Origin: Pseudomonas frederiksbergensis | Lineage (GTDB): Bacteria > Pseudomonadota > Gammaproteobacteria > Pseudomonadales > Pseudomonadaceae | Reading direction: 5' to 3' | DNA length: 64,000 bases | Assembly: GCF_035751725.1 (NCBI RefSeq) | Contig: NZ_CP142104.1 | Location: 3,286,001-3,350,000 of the forward strand | Shown here: positions 10,673 through 19,223 of the stretch, in pieces | Numbering within the stretch: the first letter of the stretch is position 1 | Layout: the number at the start of each line of letters is the position of its first letter | The notes under the pieces: model-generated | What the model was told of the DNA's origin: nothing | Seen by the model: only the letters and a program-made list of their open reading frames with translations | The model's database searches: none | Made by a program: the position numbers and the translations under genes

Positions 10673-11098
10673 TCATTTTGCAAAGAGCTGGCCCATGTCC
10701 TTGAATGCCTTGAACTCCAGCGCATTGCCGCAAGGATCGAATAGGAACATCGTCGCCTGCTCGCCCACCTGGCCCTGGAAGCGCACGTAGGGTTCGATCA
10801 CGAACTCGATGCCAAACGATTTCAATCGCTCGGCCAGCGCTTCCCATTCAGCCCACCCCAACACCACACCAAAATGAGGCACCGGCACGTCGTGGCCGTC
10901 CACCGCATTGCTATGCACGCTGTCCTGGGATTCAGTCTTGGGATGTTCGTGAATCACCAGTTGGTGACCGTAGAAGTTGAAGTCGACCCATTGCTCGCTG
11001 GAGCGCCCCTCCTCCAACCCAAAGACTTGTCCATAGAAACTGCGGGCTGCCGCCAGGTCGTAAACAGGAATCGCAAGGTGGAAAGGTGAGAGGCTCAT
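10673..11098 (-). CDS. VOC-family (glyoxalase/dioxygenase fold) protein
   Basis: This 141-residue protein has the paired beta-alpha-beta-beta-beta modules of the vicinal oxygen chelate superfamily. It begins [22 protein letters not shown] and has candidate metal ligands H7 in the first strand and E in the late [11 protein letters not shown] motif. A GGAG ribosome-binding site lies six bases before the ATG. It is divergent from a LysR regulator, 122 bases away, which may control it. The substrate is unknown; members range from lyases to dioxygenases and resistance proteins. Confidence 0.85.
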   Translation of the reverse strand: MSLSPFHLAIPVYDLAAARSFYGQVFGLEEGRSSEQWVDFNFYGHQLVIHEHPKTESQDSVHSNAVDGHDVPVPHFGVVLGWAEWEALAERLKSFGIEFVIEPYVRFQGQVGEQATMFLFDPCGNALEFKAFKDMGQLFAK

Positions 11099-11220
11099 TG
11101 GTACTCCAGGGATGTTTTTTTATTTGTCGCAACGCAACGGCGCGTGCAGCCCATCGTAGCCGCGCAGGCACAACAAAAAAATCAATATAAATTTCTTAGA
11201 AACACAACTAATGTTGATGA

Positions 11221-12099
11221 ATGATCAAAGAACTCAAGACCCTCATCGCCGTCGCGCGCGAAGGCACCTTCGCCGCCGCCGGGCACAAGATAGGCCTCAC
11301 CCAGGCGGCGGTCAGTGCGCAGATCCAGCGCCTCGAAGCCGAGCTGGGCTTCGAAGTATTCGACCGCAAAGGACGCTCGGCCCACCTCAACAAACGGGGC
11401 CACCAGATACTCCTGCAAGCCCAAGAATTGATTCGCCTTTACGAGAATCTCGGCTCCTCGACGCCCGGGCTTCCTCCCGGCGTACTGGTGAACATCGGCG
11501 CAATCGCCTCCGTCCAGCGCGCCTATCTCCCGGACGCTCTCGCCACGTTCCACCAACAGTGCCCGCAGTGCCGAACACGTATCGTGCCGGGCCTGTCGGT
11601 TGAGTTGATCAACCTGGTGGATGCTGGCGAAATCGACCTGGCGGTGATGATCCGCCCGCCGTTCTCGCTGCAAAGCGACCTGCGCTGGACCACTCTGGCG
11701 CTGGAGCCCTACCGGTTGATCGTTCCCCGTGGAATGCCCGGTGAGGATTGGTCGGTGCTGCTGTCCAGCCAGCCGTTCATTCGTTATGACCGCTCTTCCT
11801 TCGGTGGCAGGCAGGTCGATCGTTTCCTGCGGCAGATGCACTTCACCTTGCGCGAAGTGTGCGAGCTGGACGAGTTGGACGCGATCATCAAGCTCGTTGA
11901 AAAAGGCGTAGGTGTCGCGCTGGTGCCGCAGACCTCAGCCCATCAGCCCTGGCCAAAGGGCGTGCGAGCGCTTGACCTTGGGCAGCATACGTTTCATCGG
12001 GACATCGGCCTTGTCCATCGGTCGCGACAGAGCCTGGCCGACCCCGTCGCGATTCTCGCTGGACTGGTCATCGAGCAGGCCGGCGGCGGAATAGGGTGA
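11221..12099 (+). CDS. LysR-type transcriptional regulator
   Basis: This 292-residue protein has an N-terminal winged helix-turn-helix (residues 1-60, GTFAAAGHKIGLTQAAVSAQIQ region) and a LysR substrate-binding domain (about 85-290). It is divergent from the VOC gene and lies upstream of, and co-directional with, an RND efflux pair 372 bases away, so either could be its target. The start is the first ATG in frame and has only a weak ribosome-binding site. The inducer is unknown. Confidence 0.9.
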   Translation: MIKELKTLIAVAREGTFAAAGHKIGLTQAAVSAQIQRLEAELGFEVFDRKGRSAHLNKRGHQILLQAQELIRLYENLGSSTPGLPPGVLVNIGAIASVQRAYLPDALATFHQQCPQCRTRIVPGLSVELINLVDAGEIDLAVMIRPPFSLQSDLRWTTLALEPYRLIVPRGMPGEDWSVLLSSQPFIRYDRSSFGGRQVDRFLRQMHFTLREVCELDELDAIIKLVEKGVGVALVPQTSAHQPWPKGVRALDLGQHTFHRDIGLVHRSRQSLADPVAILAGLVIEQAGGGIG

Positions 12100-12170
12100 C
12101 GCGTTTTCCATCCATGGGCGGAATAGGCGCGAATCTCAAATCCCCTATATTCGCGCGTTGTGTAACTCAT
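12096..12170 (-). pseudogene. Possible 5' remnant of a small gene
   Basis: On the minus strand an ATG at 12170 has a good ribosome-binding site (AGGGAGA, six bases away) and opens a sequence beginning MSYTTREYRGFEIRAY. This resembles the start of small Pseudomonas proteins of unknown function. After about 25 codons it runs into the end of the LysR gene and loses coding character. I read it as the surviving 5' end of a gene truncated by rearrangement; chance cannot be excluded. Confidence 0.3.
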
Positions 12171-12471
12171 AGCGTTCTCCCTGTCTGGCTCTTTCAAACT
12201 CAATCACCTCGATGGTGATACCGCATAGCCCCAGCATAAAGAAAGGGGCGCTACTGTCAGAACTTACAGGTACATCCGACAAAAATATGCCCATCTATAA
12301 TGCCGAACCCTCTCCTCTGGATTCTGATGGCAACCATCAACAGGCGTTGGTCGGTTGCTTTCGAATCCAGCGGCCTGTCTGGTTACACAATTTCACAGAG
12401 TGCCTACAAAGCTTCACCCCTGCCATTGACCCCCATCCCTACCATGGGCGGCTCATTATTGGGGAAGCACC
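12100..12471. other. 372-base intergenic region before the RND operon
   Basis: Apart from the possible gene remnant at its left end, I see no convincing coding sequence here. A TATAAT hexamer at 12296-12301 is a plausible -10 box for the efflux operon, although no good -35 lies at the right distance. Short frames in this interval have no ribosome-binding sites and no recognisable product. Confidence 0.4.
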
Positions 12472-13641
12472 ATGTCCAAGACTCCTGTCGCTACACTGGG
12501 CTTGTTGATCGGGGCGCTGTTGCTCAGCGGCTGTGATCACAGCTCGACAGTGGAAGAATCCGTCCCGCCGGCCAGCGTGCGTATCGAAACCGTCCAGGCC
12601 CGCCCCCTGTCGATCAGCAACGAGCTGAGCGGCCGGATCGCCGCGCCGCGGGTGGCCGAAGTCCGCGCCCGGGTCGCCGGCGTGGTCTTGCAGCGGGTCT
12701 ATCGTGAAGGCAGCGACGTCAAGCAGGGCCAGGTGCTGTTTCGCATCGATCCGGCGCCGTTCAAGGCTGACCTGGACAGTGCCGAGGCGGCGTTGCGCAA
12801 GGCCGAGGTCAATGCGTTCCAGGCCCGTTTGCAGGCCCGGCGCTACGCCCAGTTGATCGACGACAAAGCGATCAGTGGCCAGGATTACGACAACGCGCGG
12901 GCCAACGTACGCCAGACGGCCGCCGACGTCGCCGCCAGCAAGGCCGCGGTGGAACGGGCGAAACTGAACCTCGGCTATGCCACGGTGACCGCGCCGATTT
13001 CCGGGCGCATCGGTCGTGCCCTGGTGACTGAAGGTGCGCTGGTGGGGCAGAACGAATCCACGCCGTTGGCGCTGATCCAGCAACTGGACCCGATCCACGC
13101 CGACCTCACGCAGTCGACCCGCGAACTCAACGACCTGCGCCGCGCCTTTCGCGCAGGGCAACTGCAAGCGGTCGGCCAGGGCCAGGCCAAGGCCACCTTG
13201 ATCCAGGACGACGGCAGCCCTTATCCGCTGCCCGGCAAGTTGCTGTTCACCGACCTCAGCGTCGACCCGAGCACCGGCCAGATCACCCTGCGCAGCGAGT
13301 TCCCCAACCCGGACCTGGACCTGCTGCCCGGCAGTTTCATCCGCGTGCGTCTCGAACAAGCGGTTAACAGCCAAGGGATCACCGTGCCGCAACGGGCGAT
13401 CCTGCGCGACAGCGCCGGCATCGCGCAGGTGTTGCTGCTGGATGCCGAGCAGAAGGTCAGCCAGCAACCCGTGCAATTGGGCGCTGCGCAGAACGATCGC
13501 TGGATCGTCACCGAAGGCTTGAAGCCGGGCGACCGCATCGTCGTCGAAGGCCTGCAACACGCGCGCCCGGGCGATCAAGTGCGGATCGACGACTCCCCTC
13601 TTCCTCTCGCCCAGGCTCCCAGGCCACAGGCAGGACACTAA
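12472..13641 (+). CDS. RND efflux periplasmic adaptor lipoprotein
   Basis: This 389-residue membrane-fusion protein of the MexA/AcrA type has a lipoprotein signal with lipobox LLSGC (Cys21). Split lipoyl-domain halves (RVAEVRARVAGVV... and ...TVTAPISGRIGRALV) flank a helical hairpin of about 80 residues rich in Ala, Arg and Lys. It would link the inner-membrane pump encoded 3 bases downstream to an outer-membrane channel. No outer-membrane channel gene follows, so the pump probably borrows a TolC/OprM-type protein encoded elsewhere. The substrate is unknown. Confidence 0.93.
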   Translation: MSKTPVATLGLLIGALLLSGCDHSSTVEESVPPASVRIETVQARPLSISNELSGRIAAPRVAEVRARVAGVVLQRVYREGSDVKQGQVLFRIDPAPFKADLDSAEAALRKAEVNAFQARLQARRYAQLIDDKAISGQDYDNARANVRQTAADVAASKAAVERAKLNLGYATVTAPISGRIGRALVTEGALVGQNESTPLALIQQLDPIHADLTQSTRELNDLRRAFRAGQLQAVGQGQAKATLIQDDGSPYPLPGKLLFTDLSVDPSTGQITLRSEFPNPDLDLLPGSFIRVRLEQAVNSQGITVPQRAILRDSAGIAQVLLLDAEQKVSQQPVQLGAAQNDRWIVTEGLKPGDRIVVEGLQHARPGDQVRIDDSPLPLAQAPRPQAGH

Positions 13642-13644
13642 ACC

Positions 13645-16600
13645 ATGCCGCACTTTTTCATCGACCGTCCGGTGTTTGCCTGGGTCGTCGCCTTGTTCAT
13701 CCTGCTGGCCGGGATCCTGGCCATCCCACAGCTGCCGGTGGCGCAATACCCGGTCGTGGCCCCACCACAAATCGAGATCTACGCGGTGTACCCGGGCGCT
13801 TCGGCGCAAACCATCGACGAGAGCGTGGTCAGCCTGATCGAAGAGGAACTCAACGGCGCCGATAACCTGCTGTACTTCGAATCCCAGAGCAGCCTCGGCA
13901 GCGCCACGATTACCGCGACATTCCAACCGGGCACAAATCCGGAATTGGCCCAGGTCGATGTGCAGAATCGCCTCAAGGCCGTGGAGTCGCGCCTGCCGCA
14001 AGCGGTAACCCAGCAGGGCTTACAGGTGGACAAGGTTTCCGCCGGCTTCCTGCTGCTGATTACCCTCACCTCCAGCGACGGCAAGCTCGACGATGTGGCA
14101 CTCAGCGACTACCTGGCGCGCAACGTGATGAACGAGATCAAGCGCCTGGACGGCGTTGGCAAGGCCCAGTTGTACGGCGCCGAACGGGCCATGCGGATCT
14201 GGATCGATCCTCGCAAGCTGGTGGGCTTCAACCTGACCCCGGCGGACGTCAATGCCGCCATCGTCGCGCAGAACGCCCAGGTCTCGGCGGGCAGCCTGGG
14301 CGATCTGCCGAGCCGCAGTAGCCAGGAGATCACCGCGACCATCGTCGTCAAGGGCCAGCTCTCGACGCCGCAGGAATTCGCCGACATCGTGCTCAAGGCC
14401 AACCCCGACGGTTCGACGGTGCGCATCGCCGATGTCGCGCGGGTGGAAATCGGCAGCCAGGAATATCAGTTCTCCACGCGCCTGAACGGCAAGCCGTCCA
14501 CCGCCGTGGCGGTGCAACTGTCGCCGGGCGCCAATGCGCTGAACACCGCCACCCTGGTGCGGGCGAAGATGGATGAGCTGTCGCGCTACTTCCCGACCGG
14601 CGTGCAGTACAAGATTCCCTACGACACGTCGCCGTTCGTCAAAGTCTCGATCACCAAAGTGGTCTACACCCTAGGCGAGGCGATGCTGCTGGTGTTCGCG
14701 GTGATGTTCCTGTTCCTGCAGAACATCCGCTACACCCTGATCCCCACGCTGGTGGTGCCGGTGGCGCTGATGGGAACCTTCGCGACGATGCTCGCACTGG
14801 GATTCTCCATCAACGTATTGACCATGTTCGGCATGGTATTGGCCATCGGCATCCTGGTGGACGACGCCATCGTCGTGGTGGAAAACGTCGAGCGGATCAT
14901 GGCCCAGGAAGGCTTGTCCCCCAAAGAAGCCACGCGCAAGGCCATGGAGCAGATCACCGGCGCAATCATCGGCATTACCCTGGTGTTGGTGGCGGTGTTC
15001 CTTCCAATGGCGTTCATGCAGGGCTCGGTGGGGGTGATTTACCAACAGTTCTCGCTGTCGATGGCGACATCGATTTTGTTCTCGGCCTTCCTCGCCCTGA
15101 CCTTGACCCCGGCGCTTTGCGCGACCTTGCTCAAACCGGTCGTCCAAGGTGATCAGCACGGCAAAAGCGGTTTCTTCGGCTGGTTCAACCGTGGCTTCGA
15201 CCGATTCGGCGATCGCTATCAAGGATGGGTGGCCTATGCGCTGAAACGCAGCGGCCGTTATCTGCTGATCTACGGCGTGCTGCTGGTGGGCATGGGCCTG
15301 CTGTTCAGTCGCCTGCCCTCCTCGTTCCTGCCGGTGGAAGACCAGGGCTACACCATCACCGACATCCAGCTGCCACCGGGCGCGAGCAAAAACCGGACGG
15401 TGCAGGTGGTGGAGCAGATCGAAGCCCACAATGCCGGTGAGCCGGGGGTCGGCGACAGCACGGTCATCCTCGGTTTCAGTTTTTCCGGCAGCGGGCAGAA
15501 CGCCGCACTGGCGTTCACCACGCTGAAGGATTGGTCGCAACGCGGTGGCGATGATTCGGCGGCGTCGATTGCCGATCGCGCCAACCAGGCGTTCGGTGCG
15601 ATCAAGGATGCCATGGTGTTCTCGGTGCTGCCGCCGCCAGTGGATGGCCTGGGCACTTCCAGCGGTTTCGAGTTTCGCTTGCAGGACCGCGGCGGCCTCG
15701 GCCACGCCACGTTGATGCAGGCCCGCAGCGAATTGCTCGCCGCCGCTGAAAAGAGCCCGATGCTGATGAATGTGCGCGAAAGTGCCCTGGCGGAAGCGCC
15801 GCAGGTGCAATTGGAAGTGGATCGTAAACAGGCCAATGCCTTGGGCATTTCCTTCGCCGATGTCGGCGGTGTGCTGTCCACGGCGGTGGGCTCGGCCTAC
15901 ATCAACGACTTCCCGAACCAGGGGCGAATGCAGCGCGTGGTGGTCCAGGCCGAAGGCGACCAGCGCAGCCAGGTGGAGGATCTGCTGAAGATCCACGTGC
16001 GCAACAGCAGTGGAAAAATGGTGCCGCTGTCGGCCTTCGTCCAGGCCCGCTGGACCCAAGGGCCGGCACAACTGACCCGCTACAACGGCTACCCGGCGGT
16101 GAGCATCTCCGGCGAACCGGCCCCGGGCTACAGCACCGGGCAAGCCATGGCCGAAATCGAGCGGCTGGTGGCCCAAGGGCCGACGGGCCTGGGCCAGGAA
16201 TGGACCGGGTTGTCCCTGCAGGAACGTTTGTCCGGCAGCCAGGCGCCGATCCTGCTGGGCCTGTCTCTACTGGTGGTGTTCCTGTGCCTGGCGGCGCTGT
16301 ACGAGAGTTGGTCGATCCCGACCTCGGTGCTGCTGGTGGTACCACTGGGTGTGCTCGGTGCGGTACTGGCCGTGTCGTTGCGCGGCATGCCCAATGATGT
16401 GTTCTTCAAGATCGGACTGATCACCATCATTGGTTTGTCGGCGAAAAACGCCATCCTGATCATCGAGTTCGCCAAGAGCCTGTACGACGAAGGCCACGAC
16501 CTGATCGACGCCACGCTCCAGGCCTCGCGCCTGCGCCTGCGGCCGATCATCATGACCTCGTTGGCGTTCATCCTGGGCGTGGTTCCGCTGGCGATTGCCA

Positions 16601-16740
16601 CGGGCGCCAGCTCGGCGAGCCAGCAGGCCATTGGCACGGGCGTGATCGGCGGGATGATCAGCGCCACCCTGGCGGTGGTGTTTGTCCCGGTGTTCTTCGT
16701 GGTGGTGATGAAGCACGTCACGCGGCGCAAATCCGACTGA
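13645..16740 (+). CDS. RND multidrug efflux pump, inner-membrane subunit (HAE1 type)
   Basis: This 1031-residue transporter has the normal length and layout of MexB/AcrB-type pumps: an N-terminal helix (FFIDRPVFAWVVALFILLAG), a large periplasmic loop, the proton-relay aspartate pair in GILVDDAIVVVENVE, a second periplasmic loop, and the conserved TM10-11 region around GLSAKNAILIIEFAK. It is translationally close to the adaptor gene (3 bases). It would export hydrophobic compounds by proton antiport as a trimer. No local repressor of the TetR type is present; the LysR gene upstream is a possible regulator. Confidence 0.95.
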   Translation: MPHFFIDRPVFAWVVALFILLAGILAIPQLPVAQYPVVAPPQIEIYAVYPGASAQTIDESVVSLIEEELNGADNLLYFESQSSLGSATITATFQPGTNPELAQVDVQNRLKAVESRLPQAVTQQGLQVDKVSAGFLLLITLTSSDGKLDDVALSDYLARNVMNEIKRLDGVGKAQLYGAERAMRIWIDPRKLVGFNLTPADVNAAIVAQNAQVSAGSLGDLPSRSSQEITATIVVKGQLSTPQEFADIVLKANPDGSTVRIADVARVEIGSQEYQFSTRLNGKPSTAVAVQLSPGANALNTATLVRAKMDELSRYFPTGVQYKIPYDTSPFVKVSITKVVYTLGEAMLLVFAVMFLFLQNIRYTLIPTLVVPVALMGTFATMLALGFSINVLTMFGMVLAIGILVDDAIVVVENVERIMAQEGLSPKEATRKAMEQITGAIIGITLVLVAVFLPMAFMQGSVGVIYQQFSLSMATSILFSAFLALTLTPALCATLLKPVVQGDQHGKSGFFGWFNRGFDRFGDRYQGWVAYALKRSGRYLLIYGVLLVGMGLLFSRLPSSFLPVEDQGYTITDIQLPPGASKNRTVQVVEQIEAHNAGEPGVGDSTVILGFSFSGSGQNAALAFTTLKDWSQRGGDDSAASIADRANQAFGAIKDAMVFSVLPPPVDGLGTSSGFEFRLQDRGGLGHATLMQARSELLAAAEKSPMLMNVRESALAEAPQVQLEVDRKQANALGISFADVGGVLSTAVGSAYINDFPNQGRMQRVVVQAEGDQRSQVEDLLKIHVRNSSGKMVPLSAFVQARWTQGPAQLTRYNGYPAVSISGEPAPGYSTGQAMAEIERLVAQGPTGLGQEWTGLSLQERLSGSQAPILLGLSLLVVFLCLAALYESWSIPTSVLLVVPLGVLGAVLAVSLRGMPNDVFFKIGLITIIGLSAKNAILIIEFAKSLYDEGHDLIDATLQASRLRLRPIIMTSLAFILGVVPLAIATGASSASQQAIGTGVIGGMISATLAVVFVPVFFVVVMKHVTRRKSD

Positions 16741-16752
16741 GGATTGGCGGCG

Positions 16753-17244
16753 CTACTTGCCCTTGAACGCTTCCCGACGGGCCGTGCGCTCGGCGAGGAA
16801 GCGTTCGCTGATCGACGGCTGCAAGTCCTTGCGTTCAACCGGCACACCGCAGTTCGGGCAAACACTCGCCACCCCGACGTCATGTCCACAGGCGCGATGC
16901 ACAAAGTGCATCGCCAGCCCTTCATCCTCGTCCTTGCACCATTTCTCGCCCCAGGCGCGCAGCGCGTAGATCACCGGGTAGAAATCCCATCCCTTGGCCG
17001 TCAGTTGGTATTCGTAGCGCAACGGCTTCTCCTGGTAGGGACGGCGTTCCACCAGGCCGTCGGCTTCCAGCGCCTTGAGGCGCGAGGTGAGCATCTGCGG
17101 CGTAGCGCTGGTCTGGATCTGGATCTCCTCGAAGCGCGTCATGCCCATGTACAACTCACGCAACACCAGAATCGTCCATTTATCGCCGACCACACCCACC
17201 GAACGCGCCACCGGGCAGACCGTTTCGCTCGTTTCATCTTGCAT
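16753..17244 (-). CDS. HxlR-family transcriptional regulator with C-terminal zinc-ribbon-like motif
   Basis: This 163-residue regulator starts at MQDETSET. Its N-terminal cysteine (VCPVARSV) and winged helix (GDKWTILVLRELYMGMTRFEEIQ) are typical of HxlR proteins. The C-terminal extension has CGHD...CPNC, a probable zinc-binding ribbon. I prefer the start at 17244 because the upstream in-frame starts overlap the inverted repeat at 17264-17280. It is divergent from an isochorismatase-like gene and an MFS transporter, with two similar inverted repeats between them. It probably represses both itself and that operon. Confidence 0.88.
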   Translation of the reverse strand: MQDETSETVCPVARSVGVVGDKWTILVLRELYMGMTRFEEIQIQTSATPQMLTSRLKALEADGLVERRPYQEKPLRYEYQLTAKGWDFYPVIYALRAWGEKWCKDEDEGLAMHFVHRACGHDVGVASVCPNCGVPVERKDLQPSISERFLAERTARREAFKGK

Positions 17245-17263
17245 ATGTGTTTTTCTCGAAATC

Positions 17264-17280
17264 ACTATCTTTTTCATAGT
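17264..17280. promoter_or_regulatory. Predicted HxlR operator, proximal to the regulator gene
   Basis: ACTAT-N7-ATAGT at 17264-17280 lies 20 bases upstream of the HxlR start. The same arms recur at 17330-17348 within the divergent promoter. The position suggests autoregulation. Confidence 0.5.
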
Positions 17281-17326
17281 AACACGACAGCCCAACACTT
17301 AAATCGCCTCGGAAACGGCGTAAATA

Positions 17327-17354
17327 TTGACTATATGATTTTCATAGTTAGTAT
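17327..17354 (+). promoter_or_regulatory. Promoter and overlapping HxlR operator of the isochorismatase operon
   Basis: TTGACT (17327-17332) and TAGTAT (17349-17354) are separated by 16 bases, a normal sigma-70 arrangement. The spacer is almost filled by ACTAT-N9-ATAGT (17330-17348), the second copy of the arms found near the HxlR start. A protein bound there would block RNA polymerase. Confidence 0.55.
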
Positions 17355-17388
17355 TGAGGACACCTTTCAATGAACTGGAGCCTCAAAA

Positions 17389-18015
17389 ATGACCCAGCCT
17401 GTGTACTCCCCGTCGCGAACCGGCCTGTTGCTGGTGGACCCCTATAACGACTTCCTGTCCGAGGGCGGCAAGCTCTTTGCCCTGCTGAAAGACGTCGCCC
17501 AGGACGTTCACCTGCTCGACAACCTGCGCGCCGGCGTGGCGGCCGCTCGGCAACAGGATATCCAGGTGTTCTATGTGCCCCATCGCCGCTGGCAACCTGG
17601 CGACTACGACAACTGGGACCACCCTAATCCGACCCAACGCCTGATCCAGCAACGCCACACATTCGCCAAGGGCACCTGGGGCGGCGAATGGCATCCGGAC
17701 TTCGTGCCGCAGGACGGCGACATCATCGTCCAAGAGCATTGGGGCCAGAGCGGGTTCGCCAATACCGACCTCGATTTCCAGCTCAAGCAACAAGGCATCA
17801 CCCATGTGATTGTCATGGGTTTGCTGGCGAATACTTGCATCGAGTCCACCGCGCGGTTCGCCATGGAGCTCGGTTATCACGTGACGCTGGTGCGCGACGC
17901 AACCGCCGCGTTCAGCCCGGAAATGATGCACGCGGCGCACGAACTGAACGGGCCGACATTCGCCCACAGCATCGTCGATACCGGCACGCTGATCTCGACC
18001 TTGCAACAGCACTGA
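17389..18015 (+). CDS. Isochorismatase-like cysteine hydrolase
   Basis: This 208-residue cytoplasmic hydrolase has the family's catalytic Asp in LLLVDPYNDF (D17) and nucleophile Cys in GLLANTCIES (C150). The usual catalytic Lys of the V-x-K motif is not seen: the aligned segment reads VQEHWGQSGF (E116/H117). Either a subfamily with altered chemistry is present, or another lysine such as K94 serves. It is followed after 11 bases by an MFS transporter and controlled by the divergent HxlR gene. Possible roles are hydrolysis of an amide or small aromatic compound that the MFS protein exports. Confidence 0.85.
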   Translation: MTQPVYSPSRTGLLLVDPYNDFLSEGGKLFALLKDVAQDVHLLDNLRAGVAAARQQDIQVFYVPHRRWQPGDYDNWDHPNPTQRLIQQRHTFAKGTWGGEWHPDFVPQDGDIIVQEHWGQSGFANTDLDFQLKQQGITHVIVMGLLANTCIESTARFAMELGYHVTLVRDATAAFSPEMMHAAHELNGPTFAHSIVDTGTLISTLQQH

Positions 18016-18026
18016 AGGACCGCGCC

Positions 18027-19223
18027 ATGCCCGCGCCGAACCTGATCCCCGCTCGCCTGGTCGGCGTCATGGCAGTGTGTTGCGCCCTGGCCGCGTCGAC
18101 CATTTACTACCATCAACCGCTGCTGCCAATGATGGCTGCGTCGTTCGGCCTGACCTCGACCCAAGCCGGCCTGATCGCCACGCTGACGCAACTGGGCTAC
18201 GGCGCAGGCCTGTTGCTCATCGTGCCGCTCGCCGACTGCCGACAACCGCGCCGGTTGGCATTGCTGGCTATCGGGGCAAATGCCATCGCCCTGCTCGCCT
18301 GCGCCGCCGCGCCGAGTTTCGCGCTGCTGTGCGTTGGCAGCTTCGCGGTAGGGGTGACGGCGATTACCGCGCAGTTGATCATTCCCGCGCTGTCGGCTCT
18401 GGCCGCGCCCACGGAACGCGGTCGGGTGGTGGGAACGTTGCTGGGCGGACTGTCCACCGGGTTGCTGCTGGCGCGTACCTTCGGTGGTTTGCTGGGCGAG
18501 CACACCGGTTGGCGATCGGTATTTCTGATGGCCTCGCTTATCGATGGACTGTTGCTGTTGATCGTGGCGAGGTACCTGCCCGCCATACCCCGTCTTTCTT
18601 CGATCCGCTATGGCGCGTTGATGCGTTCCCTCGGTAGCCTGCTGCGCGAGGAGCCTGTGCTGCGTTTCTGCGCCGCGAGCGGCTTCCTGGTATTCGCCGC
18701 GTTCAGTGCCTTGTGGGCGACGCTGGCTGCGCTGCTGACGCAGCCCCCCTATGCGTTCGGCTCCACCACCATTGGCCTGTTCGGCCTGGCGACAGTGCCG
18801 GGCATCGTCACATCGCTCCGCATCGGCACGTTAGTCGACCGCCTCGGCGCCCGAACGCTTGCCATCGCCGGTGCGACAGTGTTGGTGGTGGGTTTCGTCT
18901 TCATCGCGGCAAGCGCAGAGAACCTGGGCTGGCTGATTGTCGGCATGGTGCTGTTGGACCTCGGCAACAGGGCCGGCCTGGTTGCCAATCAGGCGCGCGT
19001 CCAAACCCTGCGCGCCGAGGCCCGCGGCCGATTGAACACGGTGTTCATGGGTTCGTATTTCCTCGGTGGTGCACTTGGCGCGGCCTTGGGCAACTACGGC
19101 GTCCACCGGAATGGTTGGATCGGGCTTGCGGCCGTCGGTGCGTTGCTCGCCCTGTCGGCAACCGCCATCAGCGCCCTCGCGCCCCGAGAGACCCGCGTCA
19201 CGTTGGCGGATGCTCAGCCGTGA
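18027..19223 (+). CDS. MFS transporter, drug/metabolite efflux type
   Basis: This 398-residue protein starts at MPAPNLIPARLVG, 11 bases after the hydrolase stop, and has about 12 transmembrane helices. The reading frame is open further upstream, but that part lies in the hydrolase gene and has no membrane character. The N-terminal half (YYHQPLLPMMAASFGL) resembles Bcr/YnfM-like exporters. Its coupling to the HxlR-controlled hydrolase suggests export or resistance for a related small molecule. Its end overlaps that of the next, convergent gene by 26 bases. Confidence 0.88.
   Translation: MPAPNLIPARLVGVMAVCCALAASTIYYHQPLLPMMAASFGLTSTQAGLIATLTQLGYGAGLLLIVPLADCRQPRRLALLAIGANAIALLACAAAPSFALLCVGSFAVGVTAITAQLIIPALSALAAPTERGRVVGTLLGGLSTGLLLARTFGGLLGEHTGWRSVFLMASLIDGLLLLIVARYLPAIPRLSSIRYGALMRSLGSLLREEPVLRFCAASGFLVFAAFSALWATLAALLTQPPYAFGSTTIGLFGLATVPGIVTSLRIGTLVDRLGARTLAIAGATVLVVGFVFIAASAENLGWLIVGMVLLDLGNRAGLVANQARVQTLRAEARGRLNTVFMGSYFLGGALGAALGNYGVHRNGWIGLAAVGALLALSATAISALAPRETRVTLADAQP

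Noticed and set aside
12212..12508. Two overlapping short plus-strand frames before the RND adaptor
   Set aside because: No ribosome-binding sites and no protein-like features; they run into the adaptor gene in other frames.
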